From: Rhizobium sp. SSA_523
GTDB lineage: Bacteria > Pseudomonadota > Alphaproteobacteria > Rhizobiales > Rhizobiaceae
Length of the DNA stretch: 64,000 bases
Direction of reading: 5' to 3'
Assembly: GCF_030435705.1 (NCBI RefSeq)
Contig: NZ_CP129382.1
Span: 2,784,501-2,848,500, forward strand
Position 1 is the first letter of the stretch; each line of letters begins with the position of its first letter. The notes under the pieces were generated by a model that saw only the letters and a list, made by a program, of their open reading frames with translations, was not told where the DNA came from and made no database searches. This document shows, one piece after another, positions 8,588 through 17,502 of the stretch. The translations under genes were made by a program, and so were the position numbers.

Positions 8588-9547
8588 TCAGGGAATCAGC
8601 ACCGCGCTTCCGACAATCTTGCCCGCTTCGAGATCGCGATGCGCATCGGCAGCATCGTCCAGCCGATAGTGCCGATCGGGTTTGGAGAAAAGGCCGCGCT
8701 GCATGCGATCAAAGGCCGCCTCGACAGCCGGCCGGTAATCGTCCGCATTGGCGCTGAAGGCGACAATGCTCGGACGGGACACGGCATTGACGCGAAATGC
8801 GCTCATCGGCACCGGAGGGATGGGGCCGGCTATCTGCCCGATGCTCGCCGTCATGCCGAAGGGGCGGACGCTCGCCATTGTCTTCTGCAGCGTGTCGCCG
8901 CCAATGCCATCGACCGCCATATGCACACCCTGGCCATCCGTCAGCGGCAGGACCGCCGCGGCGAGATCGACATCACGGCCCACGATCACATGATCCGCCC
9001 CGTGTCTCTCGGCAAGCACTGCCTTTTCCGCGGAGCTGACGGTGGTGATCACCTTTGCCCCGAGATCCTTGGCCCAGCGGATGAGCAGGGAGCCGAGGCC
9101 GCCGGCCCCGGAATGAACCAGCACGGTCATGCCTTTGCCGAGCGGATAGACCTTGCTGAAAAGCATATGCGCCGTCATGCCGCGCAACAGGCTGCTGCCG
9201 ACGACCTCCGGTGCGAGGCCTGGAGGAATGGCGACAGCACGCCAGGCCGGCAAAAGCCGCTGATCCCGATATGCCCCCACCGCACCGGCATAGGCAACAG
9301 CCTGTCCGGGTGTCAGTTGATCAACGCCTTCGCCCACAGCCTCGACGATGCCGGCACCCTCTACACCCGGCACGCCGGGCAGCGGCAGCGGATAGAGGCC
9401 GGAGCGGTGATAGACATCGACAAAATTCAGGCCGACCGCAGTCTGCCGGATCCGCACTTCACCCGGCCCCGGTTCGGGAAGCGCCGTTTCCACACGATGG
9501 AGCACATCGGCTGCACCCGGGGTCTCGAACTGTATCTGATAAGGCAT
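8588..9547 (-). CDS. NADPH:quinone oxidoreductase (zeta-crystallin-like, medium-chain reductase)
   Basis: 319 residues. Seen: the N-terminal GroES-like domain (GPGEVRIRQTAVGLNFVD, then the GVEGAGIVEAVG block) and the nucleotide fold with SGAGGLGSLLIRWAK near residue 150. There are no zinc Cys ligands, which places it with quinone oxidoreductases and not alcohol dehydrogenases. It should reduce quinones by one electron with NADPH in the cytoplasm. The start is the ATG at 9547. It stands alone, convergent with bfr. Confidence 0.88.
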   Translation of the reverse strand: MPYQIQFETPGAADVLHRVETALPEPGPGEVRIRQTAVGLNFVDVYHRSGLYPLPLPGVPGVEGAGIVEAVGEGVDQLTPGQAVAYAGAVGAYRDQRLLPAWRAVAIPPGLAPEVVGSSLLRGMTAHMLFSKVYPLGKGMTVLVHSGAGGLGSLLIRWAKDLGAKVITTVSSAEKAVLAERHGADHVIVGRDVDLAAAVLPLTDGQGVHMAVDGIGGDTLQKTMASVRPFGMTASIGQIAGPIPPVPMSAFRVNAVSRPSIVAFSANADDYRPAVEAAFDRMQRGLFSKPDRHYRLDDAADAHRDLEAGKIVGSAVLIP

Positions 9548-9622
9548 TGGACACGATCTCCGGTTCCGGCCGCAGAAGCAATCCGCCGCCTGTCTGCGCT
9601 TGTGCTGAGAACGGAACGCCTA

Positions 9623-9678
9623 GCGCCTTGGGCGAAAAGCGGAACCCGGTTTTTCGCAGACCCGATGCGTCAAAGAAA
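9623..9678. repeat. Probable dispersed rhizobial palindromic repeat
   Basis: The stretch contains GCGAAAA (9632-9638) and TTTTTCGC (9650-9657) around GCGGAACCCGG. It resembles, from memory, the common interspersed elements of Rhizobiaceae built around a GGAACCGGTTTTCG core. Only one copy is visible in this window, so repetition in the genome is inference. Confidence 0.4.
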
Positions 9679-9835
9679 GACTCCCTAACCGTTCTTGCGA
9701 ACGTGCCCGGCGATCGGCCTTTGTCCTCCCGGAGAGTATAGCGAGGAATGGCGGATGCGAAAGGAGAACTGCGCCTCGCTTCTGTGTGAGCCGAATCGGG
9801 CGGTCAGTCTGGATTGCACGGCAAGGTGATGCCGT

Positions 9836-10366
9836 TCAGCCGGGCTGGCCGGACAGATGTGCAAATGCTGCGACCACTTTCTCATAGGCCGGCCGTTTGA
9901 ACGGAACGATCAGCGACGGCAATTCCGCCATGGGTTTCCAATCCCAGGCATCGAATTCCTGATGCTGACCGGCGGGCGGATCTTCGATATTGATCTCCGA
10001 CTCGTCGCCTTCGAAGCGGAAGGCAAACCACCGCTGCGTCTGACCGCGATATTTCCCCTTCAAGCCGATGCCGATCAGATGTTCGGGAAGATCGTAATTG
10101 ATCCAATCCTCTGCCTCCGCCAGGAAGGACACGCTGCGCATGCCGGTTTCCTCGAACAGTTCGCGATAGGCCGCCTCGCGCGGATCCTCTCCCTTGTCGA
10201 TGCCCCCCTGCGGCATCTGCCACAATTGCGGCGAGCCGTCCGACTCGCTGTTTCCTTCCGAGAGACGCCGCCCGACCCAGACAAGCCCCTTGTGGTTCAG
10301 CACCATGATGCCGACGCAGGGCCGGTATGGCAGATCCGCGGCCTTGCCCTTCGAAGTCTTGTTCAT
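9836..10366 (-). CDS. rppH: RNA pyrophosphohydrolase
   Basis: 176 residues. Seen: the Nudix box from GGIDKGED to RELFEETG, with its paired Glu residues for metal binding, plus the GGIxxGE lead-in and the preceding QLWQMPQ typical of RppH. It removes pyrophosphate from triphosphorylated mRNA 5' ends and so starts decay; older annotation calls it a dinucleoside polyphosphate hydrolase. The ATG at 10366 (MNKTSKG) is preferred over an open frame 30 codons longer that overlaps the upstream gene. The stop of the upstream yibQ-like gene is 11 bases away, which suggests cotranscription. Confidence 0.93.
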   Translation of the reverse strand: MNKTSKGKAADLPYRPCVGIMVLNHKGLVWVGRRLSEGNSESDGSPQLWQMPQGGIDKGEDPREAAYRELFEETGMRSVSFLAEAEDWINYDLPEHLIGIGLKGKYRGQTQRWFAFRFEGDESEINIEDPPAGQHQEFDAWDWKPMAELPSLIVPFKRPAYEKVVAAFAHLSGQPG

Positions 10367-10377
10367 GACGCTTGCGC

Positions 10378-11592
10378 TTATTGTTCGGCGGGTTGGGAGA
10401 CCAGAGCGGAGACGCCGACGAGCTCGATCCCGCGTCGGTCGGCCTCTTCCACCCACGCCGCAACCGCATCGATCGTCTCGTCGAATGCGGAACCGATCCC
10501 GATCGCGCTGCCCTTTCGTTGGGCGATTCGCTCCAGGTCGTCCAGCTTTTTCAGAATGGCCGTACGCTCGAGCTGGCCGTCTATCGTCATGTCGGCAAAA
10601 CCGATCGGGGCATTCAAGGCCTTGCCGATCGTGCCGGTCAGCGACTGTGCCGATGACCCGTCATCGAGAAACAGCAGGCCGCGATCGGCGACATCGCGCA
10701 TCACCGGCTCGAGCGCATCGGCATTGGCGAGATAGCGGCCACCCAGATAGGTGACGATGCCGGTGTAATTGGTGATCCGCGCCATCGCCTCATGCAGCTT
10801 CTTCAGGTTAGCCGCCTTGCCGCCCTCCAGCGTCAGGGTGAGCGGCCCCGGATCATTGGTCGGATAATCGAACGGCTCCATGGGGATCTGCATCAGGATC
10901 TCGTGGCCGTTGCGCCGCGCCTCCTGCATCCAGCGCTGCAGGCTGTTGCCGCTCGCTGCAAAGGCCAGTGTCACGGAAGGAGGCAGGTTTTGAATGGCGC
11001 GCTGGCTTCCTGTCTGGCTGAGCCCGAGGCCGCCAATGACCAGGGCAATGCGTGTGCCACGAGCACCGGACCACGGCCGCGCATACTGATCCATGGGCCG
11101 CAGACCATCGGGGCCGCGCACGGGCAGAGGACCATAGGCGGATTGGGCGATAAGCTGTTCGTTCGGCACCGCCGCCATGCGGGGATCCTGGCCGAGCCGG
11201 TTTGCATCGAGGATCAAGGGACCGTCGCCGTCCCGGGCGCGTGGGGAGAACTTGGTGACGACGCTGCCATCATCCAGCTGCGTCCGCTCGACATTGGCCC
11301 CGGCCTGAGAACCTGCTTGAGAACCTGCCTGGGAGCCTAGTTGCGCAGATGCCGGAGCGGCAACCTCCGGCGCTTCCACGACAGTTGCGGAGCCGGTTGT
11401 CGGATTTTGCGGACGGGTGATCACCGCGGAGCGATTGCCTTCGGCCTCGCCGGCCCGGATGACATACAAGGAAAGCCCGAGAACCGCGCTGCCTCCGAGA
11501 CATGCCAGAAGCACAACAAGCGAAGGCCGGCGCGGTGGCCGGCTCTTCTTTCTATTCACCGGCCCGAGAGGCGCGCGAAGATCTGTCCCCAA
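10378..11592 (-). CDS. Divergent polysaccharide deacetylase family protein (YibQ-like)
   Basis: About 404 residues. A basic N-terminus and one membrane helix precede a low-complexity linker holding GSQA units, then the divergent polysaccharide deacetylase domain starting near [11 protein letters not shown], with a [10 protein letters not shown] block. Function is unproven; relatives are linked to the cell envelope. I favour the TTG at 11592, which gives [10 protein letters not shown]. The alternative ATG at 11655 would place a strong 11-bp hairpin inside the gene and has no better ribosome site. It follows ctpA and precedes rppH on the same strand. Confidence 0.8.
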   Translation of the reverse strand: MGTDLRAPLGPVNRKKSRPPRRPSLVVLLACLGGSAVLGLSLYVIRAGEAEGNRSAVITRPQNPTTGSATVVEAPEVAAPASAQLGSQAGSQAGSQAGANVERTQLDDGSVVTKFSPRARDGDGPLILDANRLGQDPRMAAVPNEQLIAQSAYGPLPVRGPDGLRPMDQYARPWSGARGTRIALVIGGLGLSQTGSQRAIQNLPPSVTLAFAASGNSLQRWMQEARRNGHEILMQIPMEPFDYPTNDPGPLTLTLEGGKAANLKKLHEAMARITNYTGIVTYLGGRYLANADALEPVMRDVADRGLLFLDDGSSAQSLTGTIGKALNAPIGFADMTIDGQLERTAILKKLDDLERIAQRKGSAIGIGSAFDETIDAVAAWVEEADRRGIELVGVSALVSQPAEQ

Positions 11593-11624
11593 TGGATCGT
11601 CCGCTCTGTGATCGTGGGAAAGAT

Positions 11625-11648
11625 CCCGCCCTGACAGGTCAGGGCGGG
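11625..11648 (-). terminator. Strong hairpin between ctpA and the yibQ-like gene
   Basis: An 11-bp perfect stem, CCCGCCCTGAC (11625-11635) and GTCAGGGCGGG (11638-11648), with a 2-base loop. Read on the minus strand it lies 12 bases after the ctpA stop and is followed by ATCTTTCC. This is a partial terminator or an mRNA-stabilising hairpin. Confidence 0.55.
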
Positions 11649-11659
11649 CATGCATCCAC

Positions 11660-13003
11660 TTACTGCTTCACGCCGCTCGGAGCGGCAGCCGCTGCCTTTT
11701 CCGGCTGGGGCGGGAAAGACGGATCGCTCTTGCGGCCATTCAGAAGATCCAGCGCATAATTCAGCTGAACATCATCCTTGGCTTCCGGCGGAACATAGGC
11801 GCTGGAGCCCGAGCCTTCGTCCGTCTCGTTCTGCCCCTGGATATGGCCCGGCAGGCTCGATTCGCCTTCAGACCGAACCTTGCCCTGCAGCTCGGCCGGC
11901 AGAGGCTGCTCGACCTTGATGTCGGGCGTGATACCGGTGCCCTGGATCGACTTGCCCGAAGGCGTGTAATACAGCGCCGTCGTCAGACGCAGCGCGCCCG
12001 CCTCGCCCATCGGAATAATGGTCTGGACGGATCCCTTGCCGAAGGACCGGGTGCCGACAACCGTCGACCGCTTCAGATCCTGCAGGGCGCCCGCGACGAT
12101 TTCCGAAGCCGAGGCCGAACCGCCATTGACGAGCACGATGACCGGCTTGCCATCCGTCAGATCGCCCGGACCCGCATTGAAACGTCTCGTTTCTTCGGGA
12201 TTGCGGCCGCGGGTGGACACCACTTCGCCGCGCTCCAGGAAAGCATCGGAGACGTTGATGGCCTGATCCAGAAGCCCGCCCGGATTGAGGCGCAGATCGA
12301 GCACATAGCCCTTCAGCTTGTCGGCCGGCACGTCCGCCTTGATCTTCTTGATCGCTTTTTCCAGATCGTCATAGGTCTTTTCGGTGAAGGAGATCACGCG
12401 AAGATAGCCGACATCGCCCTGCTCGACGCGCGATTTTACCGCGCGGACCGCGATGATGTCGCGCACGACGGTGATGTCGATCGGCTTGTCCGCGCCCTTG
12501 CGCAGGATGGTCAGCTTGATCGGCGTGTTGACCGCGCCGCGCATCTTCTCGACCGCATCTTCCAGCTTCAGGCCACGCACCGCCTTGCCGTCGATTTCGG
12601 AGATGAAATCGCCTGCCAGAACGCCTGCCCGTGCAGCCGGCGTATCATCGATCGGGGTGATGACCTTGACCAGCTCGTTTTCCATGGTGACTTCGATGCC
12701 CAGTCCGCCGAACTCGCCCTTGGTCTGGGTCCGCATGTCGGCCGCGTCCTTGGCATTCATGTAGCTCGAATGCGGATCGAGGGAGGACAGCATGCCGTTG
12801 ATGGCGTTCTCGATCAGCTTCTGCTCTTCCGGCGGGGTCACATATTGCGCGCGCACGCGCTCAAAAACGTCACCGAAGATCGACAGCTCGCGATAAGTCG
12901 ACGAGCCGGCGGCCTGGGCAGGCACGCCCGCCGAATAGACGACGCTCATGGCGGTCGCCCCGAGCAGCGCCCCAACGATGACAAGAGATGCCCTACGAAT
13001 CAT
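11660..13003 (-). CDS. ctpA: Carboxyl-terminal processing protease, S41 family
   Basis: 447 residues. A signal peptide covers about residues 1-31. A PDZ domain lies near residues 85-165 and the S41 protease domain follows. The catalytic pair is visible: Ser298 in GGSASASE and Lys323 in SFGKGSVQ, 25 residues apart as in CtpA/D1 protease. It should cleave envelope proteins at their C-termini in the periplasm. The C-terminal tail after residue 380 is Glu/Gln/Pro-rich. It overlaps the envC-like gene by 11 bases, which couples a regulator of murein hydrolases to a periplasmic protease. Confidence 0.95.
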   Translation of the reverse strand: MIRRASLVIVGALLGATAMSVVYSAGVPAQAAGSSTYRELSIFGDVFERVRAQYVTPPEEQKLIENAINGMLSSLDPHSSYMNAKDAADMRTQTKGEFGGLGIEVTMENELVKVITPIDDTPAARAGVLAGDFISEIDGKAVRGLKLEDAVEKMRGAVNTPIKLTILRKGADKPIDITVVRDIIAVRAVKSRVEQGDVGYLRVISFTEKTYDDLEKAIKKIKADVPADKLKGYVLDLRLNPGGLLDQAINVSDAFLERGEVVSTRGRNPEETRRFNAGPGDLTDGKPVIVLVNGGSASASEIVAGALQDLKRSTVVGTRSFGKGSVQTIIPMGEAGALRLTTALYYTPSGKSIQGTGITPDIKVEQPLPAELQGKVRSEGESSLPGHIQGQNETDEGSGSSAYVPPEAKDDVQLNYALDLLNGRKSDPSFPPQPEKAAAAAPSGVKQ

Positions 13004-14396
13004 TTCGTGCCCTTCCAGTTTCCTTCAACGACCACCACGGCTTCGAATCGACCGCGGCGCCGTCCTTTCTGAATTCAATGTAAAGCGTCGGGCGATCGGT
13101 TTCCAGCGCCAAGGCCGTCGCACTGGCCACTCTTTTCTCGCCCATGGCAGCGATCGGTTCGCCCGAGAAAACGAACTTCCCCTGCCTGACATTCACCTTG
13201 TCCATGCCGGTCAGCACGACATGATAGCCATCGCCGACGTTCAGGATCACCATCTGGCCATAGCTGCGGAACGCGCCGGCAAAAACCACCAGGCCGTCCG
13301 CCGGCGCCGTCACGACAGCTTCGGCACTCGTCGCAAGCGTAAGGCCGCGCGCCGGATGCCCTGTACCGTCAGGATCGCCCCAGGCCCGCAGCACATCACC
13401 AGCGGCCGGATAGGCGAGCTTGCCCGTCAAACTCGAAAACGCGTATGCAGGCGCAATACGGTTTTTGTCGGGCACTCCGCTCTGCGCCAGTTCCTGCGCC
13501 TTCTCCCGCTCTTCCGCCGTTAATTGCTTGCGGCGCTCCTCTTCCTGCCGGGCACGTTGCATGGCCTCGCGAACGGATGCAATTTCACTTTCGAGTGAGC
13601 GGATCAGATTTTCGAGATCGGTCGATCGGCTGGCCAGCTGTTGCGCACGCTCGCGCTCGGCCTGCAGCTGCGCCGCGCCGGTGGCGGATTGGCGCCCATT
13701 CTCCGCCAGGAGAAGATCCATGCGCCGCTCTTCTTCCAGATTGGCCGAGATCGCAGCGGCGGCCTTCTGCCGCTCTGCGCTCGCATCCTGCTGCAAGGTG
13801 GCGAGAGCGTTCAGATCGCCCACCAGCCGTTCGGCCTGGACGCGCATGCCGGGCACCACGGCGCCGAGAAGAATGGCGCTGCGCACCGAAGCCAGGGCAT
13901 CTTCCGGACTGACCAGCAGGGCCGGCGGCGGATTGCGTCCCATGCGCTGCAAGGCCGCCAGGACTTCTGAGAGAACCCCTCGCCGCTCATGCAGCGACGC
14001 GCGGATCTGCTCCTCCTTCATCCTCAGCTCTGCCAACCGGTCTCCGCTGGTCTGAATCTGTTCTTCCAGCGTTTTGCGCCGCGCCGCGCTGTCGATCAGA
14101 GCCTGGCGAAGGTTGGCGCTGCTCTTGTCGAGATCGGCAATCGATTGCTCGATCGATGTCGCCGTTTCGCTGGAGAGGCTGAGCGTTTTCGACAATTGCT
14201 CCAGTTCGTTGCGCGTCTCATCGCGTTTTCTCTGCAGCGCTTCGACGGGATCCGCGGCGGGCGTTTGCGCCGTCTCCGGAGCCGGGGGAAGGGTACCTGT
14301 CACCTGGGCCTTCGGCACGCCGAAGGGAACTGCGCTCATCAGCACAGCCGTCAGCAATGGCCGCCAGTCAACCCTTTGCCTGCTTGTCTTGCGCAT
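12993..14396 (-). CDS. EnvC-like murein hydrolase activator (coiled coil plus degenerate LytM/M23 domain)
   Basis: 467 residues. The start carries a signal-type hydrophobic segment. A long Glu/Arg/Gln/Ala-rich coiled coil follows (about residues 45-290), then a C-terminal M23 fold. The zinc ligands of active M23 enzymes are missing: the usual HxGxD site reads ARGLTLATS. That pattern is the one seen in EnvC, which activates septal amidases instead of cutting murein itself. AAGGGCGAA precedes the ATG at 14396. It lies in a tight minus-strand group with rlmH upstream and ctpA downstream (11-base overlap). Confidence 0.88.
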   Translation of the reverse strand: MRKTSRQRVDWRPLLTAVLMSAVPFGVPKAQVTGTLPPAPETAQTPAADPVEALQRKRDETRNELEQLSKTLSLSSETATSIEQSIADLDKSSANLRQALIDSAARRKTLEEQIQTSGDRLAELRMKEEQIRASLHERRGVLSEVLAALQRMGRNPPPALLVSPEDALASVRSAILLGAVVPGMRVQAERLVGDLNALATLQQDASAERQKAAAAISANLEEERRMDLLLAENGRQSATGAAQLQAERERAQQLASRSTDLENLIRSLESEIASVREAMQRARQEEERRKQLTAEEREKAQELAQSGVPDKNRIAPAYAFSSLTGKLAYPAAGDVLRAWGDPDGTGHPARGLTLATSAEAVVTAPADGLVVFAGAFRSYGQMVILNVGDGYHVVLTGMDKVNVRQGKFVFSGEPIAAMGEKRVASATALALETDRPTLYIEFRKDGAAVDSKPWWSLKETGRARNDS

Positions 14397-14489
14397 TTCG
14401 CCCTTGCAACCCGTTTGAGCCGCAGACCCTAAGCTGATTTGCCGGCGAAGACCAGAAACAACACGGCGGCCCGCCGGAGCCCGCCCTTT

Positions 14490-14972
14490 TCAGGCACGGT
14501 GATAAGGATGGCCGGAGAGAATGGTCACGGCGCGGTACAGCTGTTCGGCAATCAGGATGCGCACCAGCTGGTGCGGCCAGGTCATCGAGCCGAGATTGAT
14601 GACGGCGTCGGCCCGCTCATAGAGCAGGGGATCGAGTCCATCGGCGCCGCCGATCGCGATCATCATCTCGCGTTTGCCCTGATCGCGGAACTTGCCGATG
14701 AGATTGGCAAAGGCCGGGCTGTCGAGCGCCTTGCCTCGCTCGTCGAGCAGGATCAGCACGGACCCTTCCGGCAGGCTCTTGTCGAGAAGGCCCGCTTCCT
14801 CGCGTTTGCGCGTGTCCGCTGCCGAAGCGCGGCTTTCGTTCACTTCCGTCACACGCGAAAGCTCAAGGCTCACCGCAGGGCCGGCCTTGGCGAAGCGGTC
14901 GAGATAGCGTGACGCAAGTTCTTTCTCCGGTCCGGTTTTGAGCCGTCCCACGGCAAAAAGGCCAATCCGCAT
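14490..14972 (-). CDS. rlmH: 23S rRNA (pseudouridine1915-N3)-methyltransferase
   Basis: 160 residues, exactly the family length. It is a SPOUT-fold methyltransferase that methylates pseudouridine 1915 in helix 69 of 23S rRNA. Seen: LILLDERGK, the knot motif IGGADG and the C-terminal WPHQLVRILIAEQLYRA block. The ATG at 14972 is used; a GTG three codons upstream is also in frame. It lies after rsfS on the same strand, the common nadD-rsfS-rlmH order. Confidence 0.97.
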   Translation of the reverse strand: MRIGLFAVGRLKTGPEKELASRYLDRFAKAGPAVSLELSRVTEVNESRASAADTRKREEAGLLDKSLPEGSVLILLDERGKALDSPAFANLIGKFRDQGKREMMIAIGGADGLDPLLYERADAVINLGSMTWPHQLVRILIAEQLYRAVTILSGHPYHRA

Positions 14973-15081
14973 TTCTGCCACCGCATGTTTGTTGCCGCGA
15001 AAGGATAATCCGGCTGAGCGCCTCGCTCAGCCGTCCGATACGGCGTCTGGCACTGCGGCGTCAGATGCGCTGACGAACCGG

Positions 15082-15510
15082 CTAGTGCCGCGTTCCTTCC
15101 TCATCGGGAGCCGCCCACATCTTTTCGATGTTGTAGAACTCCCGGACTTCCGGCCGGAACACATGGATGATGATGTCACCGGTGTCAATCAGCACCCAGT
15201 CACCCGAATCGAGACCTTCGACTCGGGCGCTTCCCAGCCCCTCCGCCTTCAGGTCGGTGATCAGGTGATCGGAGATTGCCGACACATGCCGATTGGAGCG
15301 TCCTGAGACCACGACCATGTAGTCGCCCAGCGCGGACTTCCCAGCAATGTTGATGGTGACAATATCTTCAGCTTTGGAATCCTCGAGACTTGCGAGGACC
15401 ACTTCGAGAGCGCGGGCGGCAGCATCTGCGCCACGTTCCAGGCTCTTCGGGACAACGCCTGGCGTTCTCCCTTTGGCGTGAACTGTTGTCAGAGTTGTTC
15501 CTTTCGTCAC
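15082..15510 (-). CDS. rsfS: Ribosome silencing factor
   Basis: Iojap/RsfS family protein that binds ribosomal protein uL14 and blocks subunit joining in starvation. Seen: EDIVTINIAGKSALGDYMVVVSGRS-type core (split here) and the C-terminal DWVLIDTGDIIIHVF. The start is unclear. The GTG at 15510 gives 142 residues but has no ribosome site; a CTG at 15492 is preceded by AAAGGA at 6 bases and would give MTTVHAKG. A GTG at 15552 is also open. Between nadD and rlmH on the same strand. Confidence 0.9.
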   Translation of the reverse strand: MTKGTTLTTVHAKGRTPGVVPKSLERGADAAARALEVVLASLEDSKAEDIVTINIAGKSALGDYMVVVSGRSNRHVSAISDHLITDLKAEGLGSARVEGLDSGDWVLIDTGDIIIHVFRPEVREFYNIEKMWAAPDEEGTRH

Positions 15511-15591
15511 GAACAGAACAGGCACGATGCGAATCCAAACGTCGGGATCCACACCATGAAGGTGGCATCGAATGGCAGATGTTTCAAGGGC

Positions 15592-16218
15592 TCATCTTTT
15601 GGTCGCAGCCAGCCGGATCGCCGTCGAGCTCAGGCCCGACCGCGGGCCGTGGATGAAGGTCCAGGCGGGTGGCTGCCGGCGCCCGATCAACCGGGCCCGG
15701 TTCTCATCGACCCGCGCAAATGACAGCGCCCTTGCGGCCGGCGAAGAGAGGAAGGAAAGCGTCGCGCCGGGCCGATCCACCACTGCGATCGGCACGAGAT
15801 CGGCAATCTCCCGCCATTTTTGCCAGCGGTGGAATGTCTTGAGACTGTCGGCGCCCATGATCCAGACAAAACCCACGCCTGGATTGCGCGCCACGACATG
15901 TGCAAGGGTATGGGCGGTGAAGGTGGTCGTCAGACGCTCCTCGAAGGCGGTCACCTTGATCCGCGGATCGCGGGCAAGAGAGCGGCTGAGCATTATCCGC
16001 TCCCGCAGCGGCAGGAGCGCCGAACGGCTCTTCAATGGATTGCCCGGCGTCACCATCCACCACAATTGGTCGAGGCCGAGCCGTTTCAGGGCAATTTCCG
16101 CCACCAGAAGATGGCCCGGATGCGGCGGGTTGAAAGAACCGCCGAACAGGCCGACCACCATGCCGCGCTCCACATGCGGCATAGCGAGATACGGTGTCAG
16201 TTCCCCCGCTGCCGACAC
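15592..16218 (-). CDS. nadD: Nicotinate-nucleotide adenylyltransferase
   Basis: 208 residues from a GTG at 16218, or 196 from the ATG at 16182; neither has a clear ribosome site. It joins AMP to nicotinate mononucleotide in NAD synthesis. Seen: the nucleotidyltransferase motif GLFGGSFNPPHPGH and the C-terminal SSTAIR motif (ISSTxIR type). It follows proA by 3 bases on the same strand, so it probably belongs to the obg-proB-proA-nadD-rsfS-rlmH run. Confidence 0.96.
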   Translation of the reverse strand: MSAAGELTPYLAMPHVERGMVVGLFGGSFNPPHPGHLLVAEIALKRLGLDQLWWMVTPGNPLKSRSALLPLRERIMLSRSLARDPRIKVTAFEERLTTTFTAHTLAHVVARNPGVGFVWIMGADSLKTFHRWQKWREIADLVPIAVVDRPGATLSFLSSPAARALSFARVDENRARLIGRRQPPAWTFIHGPRSGLSSTAIRLAATKR

Positions 16219-16221
16219 GTA

Positions 16222-17502
16222 TCAGGGCCGGATCTGGCCGGTGCCGTGCACGCGGTACTTGAAGGAGGTGAGCTGCTCTATGCCGACGGGGCCGCGGGCA
16301 TGCATCTTGCCGGTGGAAATGCCGATCTCGCCGCCCATGCCGAACTCGCCGCCATCTGCAAATTGCGTGGATGCATTGTGCAGCAGGATGGCTGAATCGA
16401 TCTCGTTGAAGAAACGCGCCACCACGTCCGGATCATTGGCAAGAACCGCCTCCGTATGATGGGAGGAATAGGCATTGATGTGGTCGATCGCCCCGCCAAT
16501 GCCGTCGACGAGCCCCACCGCAATAATGGCCTCGAGATATTCGGTGCGCCAATCCTCTTCGGTCGCAGCCTTCGATCCGGCAAATTGCGCCTGAACCTCG
16601 GCGGAAGCGCGGATTTCGCAGCCCCGTTCGGCGAGGGCATCGAGGATCGGCTTCAGGTGCGTCGCCGCCGCCTTCCGGTCGATCAGCAGGGTCTCGGCGG
16701 CACCGCAGATCCCGGTGCGGCGCATCTTGGCATTGACGACCACATTGACGGCCATATCGATATCCGCGGAGGCATCGACATAGATGTGGCAGAGGCCCTC
16801 GAGATGGGCGAAGACCGGCACGCGCGCATCCGCCTGGACCCGCGCCACCAGGCTTTTGCCGCCACGCGGGACGATGACGTCAATCGTGCCGTTCAAACCG
16901 GAGAGCATGGCACCGACGGCAGCGCGGTCTGCAATGGTGACGATCTGGATCGCATCGACCGGAAGCCCGGCCTCGGCGAGCCCCTTGACGAGGCATTGAT
17001 GGATCGCCTTTGCGGAATGCAGCGAATCGGACCCGCCGCGAAGAATGACGGCATTGCCGGATTTGAGGCACAGCGCGCCGGCATCGGCGGTCACGTTGGG
17101 GCGGCTCTCGTAAATCACGCCGATCACACCAAGCGGCGTGCGCACCCGCTCGATCTTCAGCCCGTTGGGGCGCTCCCAGGCAGCGATCACATCGCCGACC
17201 GGATCGGGCAGGGCGGCGATGGCGCGAAGCCCCTCCGCCATATCCGCAATCCGGCTCTGCGTGAGCGTCAGGCGATCGATGAAGGAGGGCTGAAGGCCCT
17301 TGTCCGCCACCGCTGCCAGGTCGCGGGCATTGGCCGACAAAATATCGGATGTCGCCGCGACAATGGCATCGGCCCCGGCGATGAGAGCCGCGTTCTTGGC
17401 TTGTGTCGATGCCGTCGCCAGCAGGCGCGCCGCAGCCTTGGCCTTGTCGCCGATCGTCTGCATCATCGCGTCAATGTCGGCAGTCGCCAATTTATCCAGC
17501 AT
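16222..17502 (-). CDS. proA: Gamma-glutamyl phosphate reductase
   Basis: 426 residues. It reduces gamma-glutamyl phosphate to glutamate semialdehyde with NADPH, the second step of proline synthesis. Seen: the catalytic Cys in [10 protein letters not shown] and the [10 protein letters not shown] motif. The ATG at 17502 has GGAGGAG about 11 bases upstream and lies inside the end of proB, an 11-base overlap. Confidence 0.97.
   Translation of the reverse strand: MLDKLATADIDAMMQTIGDKAKAAARLLATASTQAKNAALIAGADAIVAATSDILSANARDLAAVADKGLQPSFIDRLTLTQSRIADMAEGLRAIAALPDPVGDVIAAWERPNGLKIERVRTPLGVIGVIYESRPNVTADAGALCLKSGNAVILRGGSDSLHSAKAIHQCLVKGLAEAGLPVDAIQIVTIADRAAVGAMLSGLNGTIDVIVPRGGKSLVARVQADARVPVFAHLEGLCHIYVDASADIDMAVNVVVNAKMRRTGICGAAETLLIDRKAAATHLKPILDALAERGCEIRASAEVQAQFAGSKAATEEDWRTEYLEAIIAVGLVDGIGGAIDHINAYSSHHTEAVLANDPDVVARFFNEIDSAILLHNASTQFADGGEFGMGGEIGISTGKMHARGPVGIEQLTSFKYRVHGTGQIRP

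Noticed and set aside
11277..11345. Direct repeats in the yibQ-like gene as a CRISPR-like array
   Set aside because: The units are 12-base in-frame coding repeats (GSQA) without spacers.
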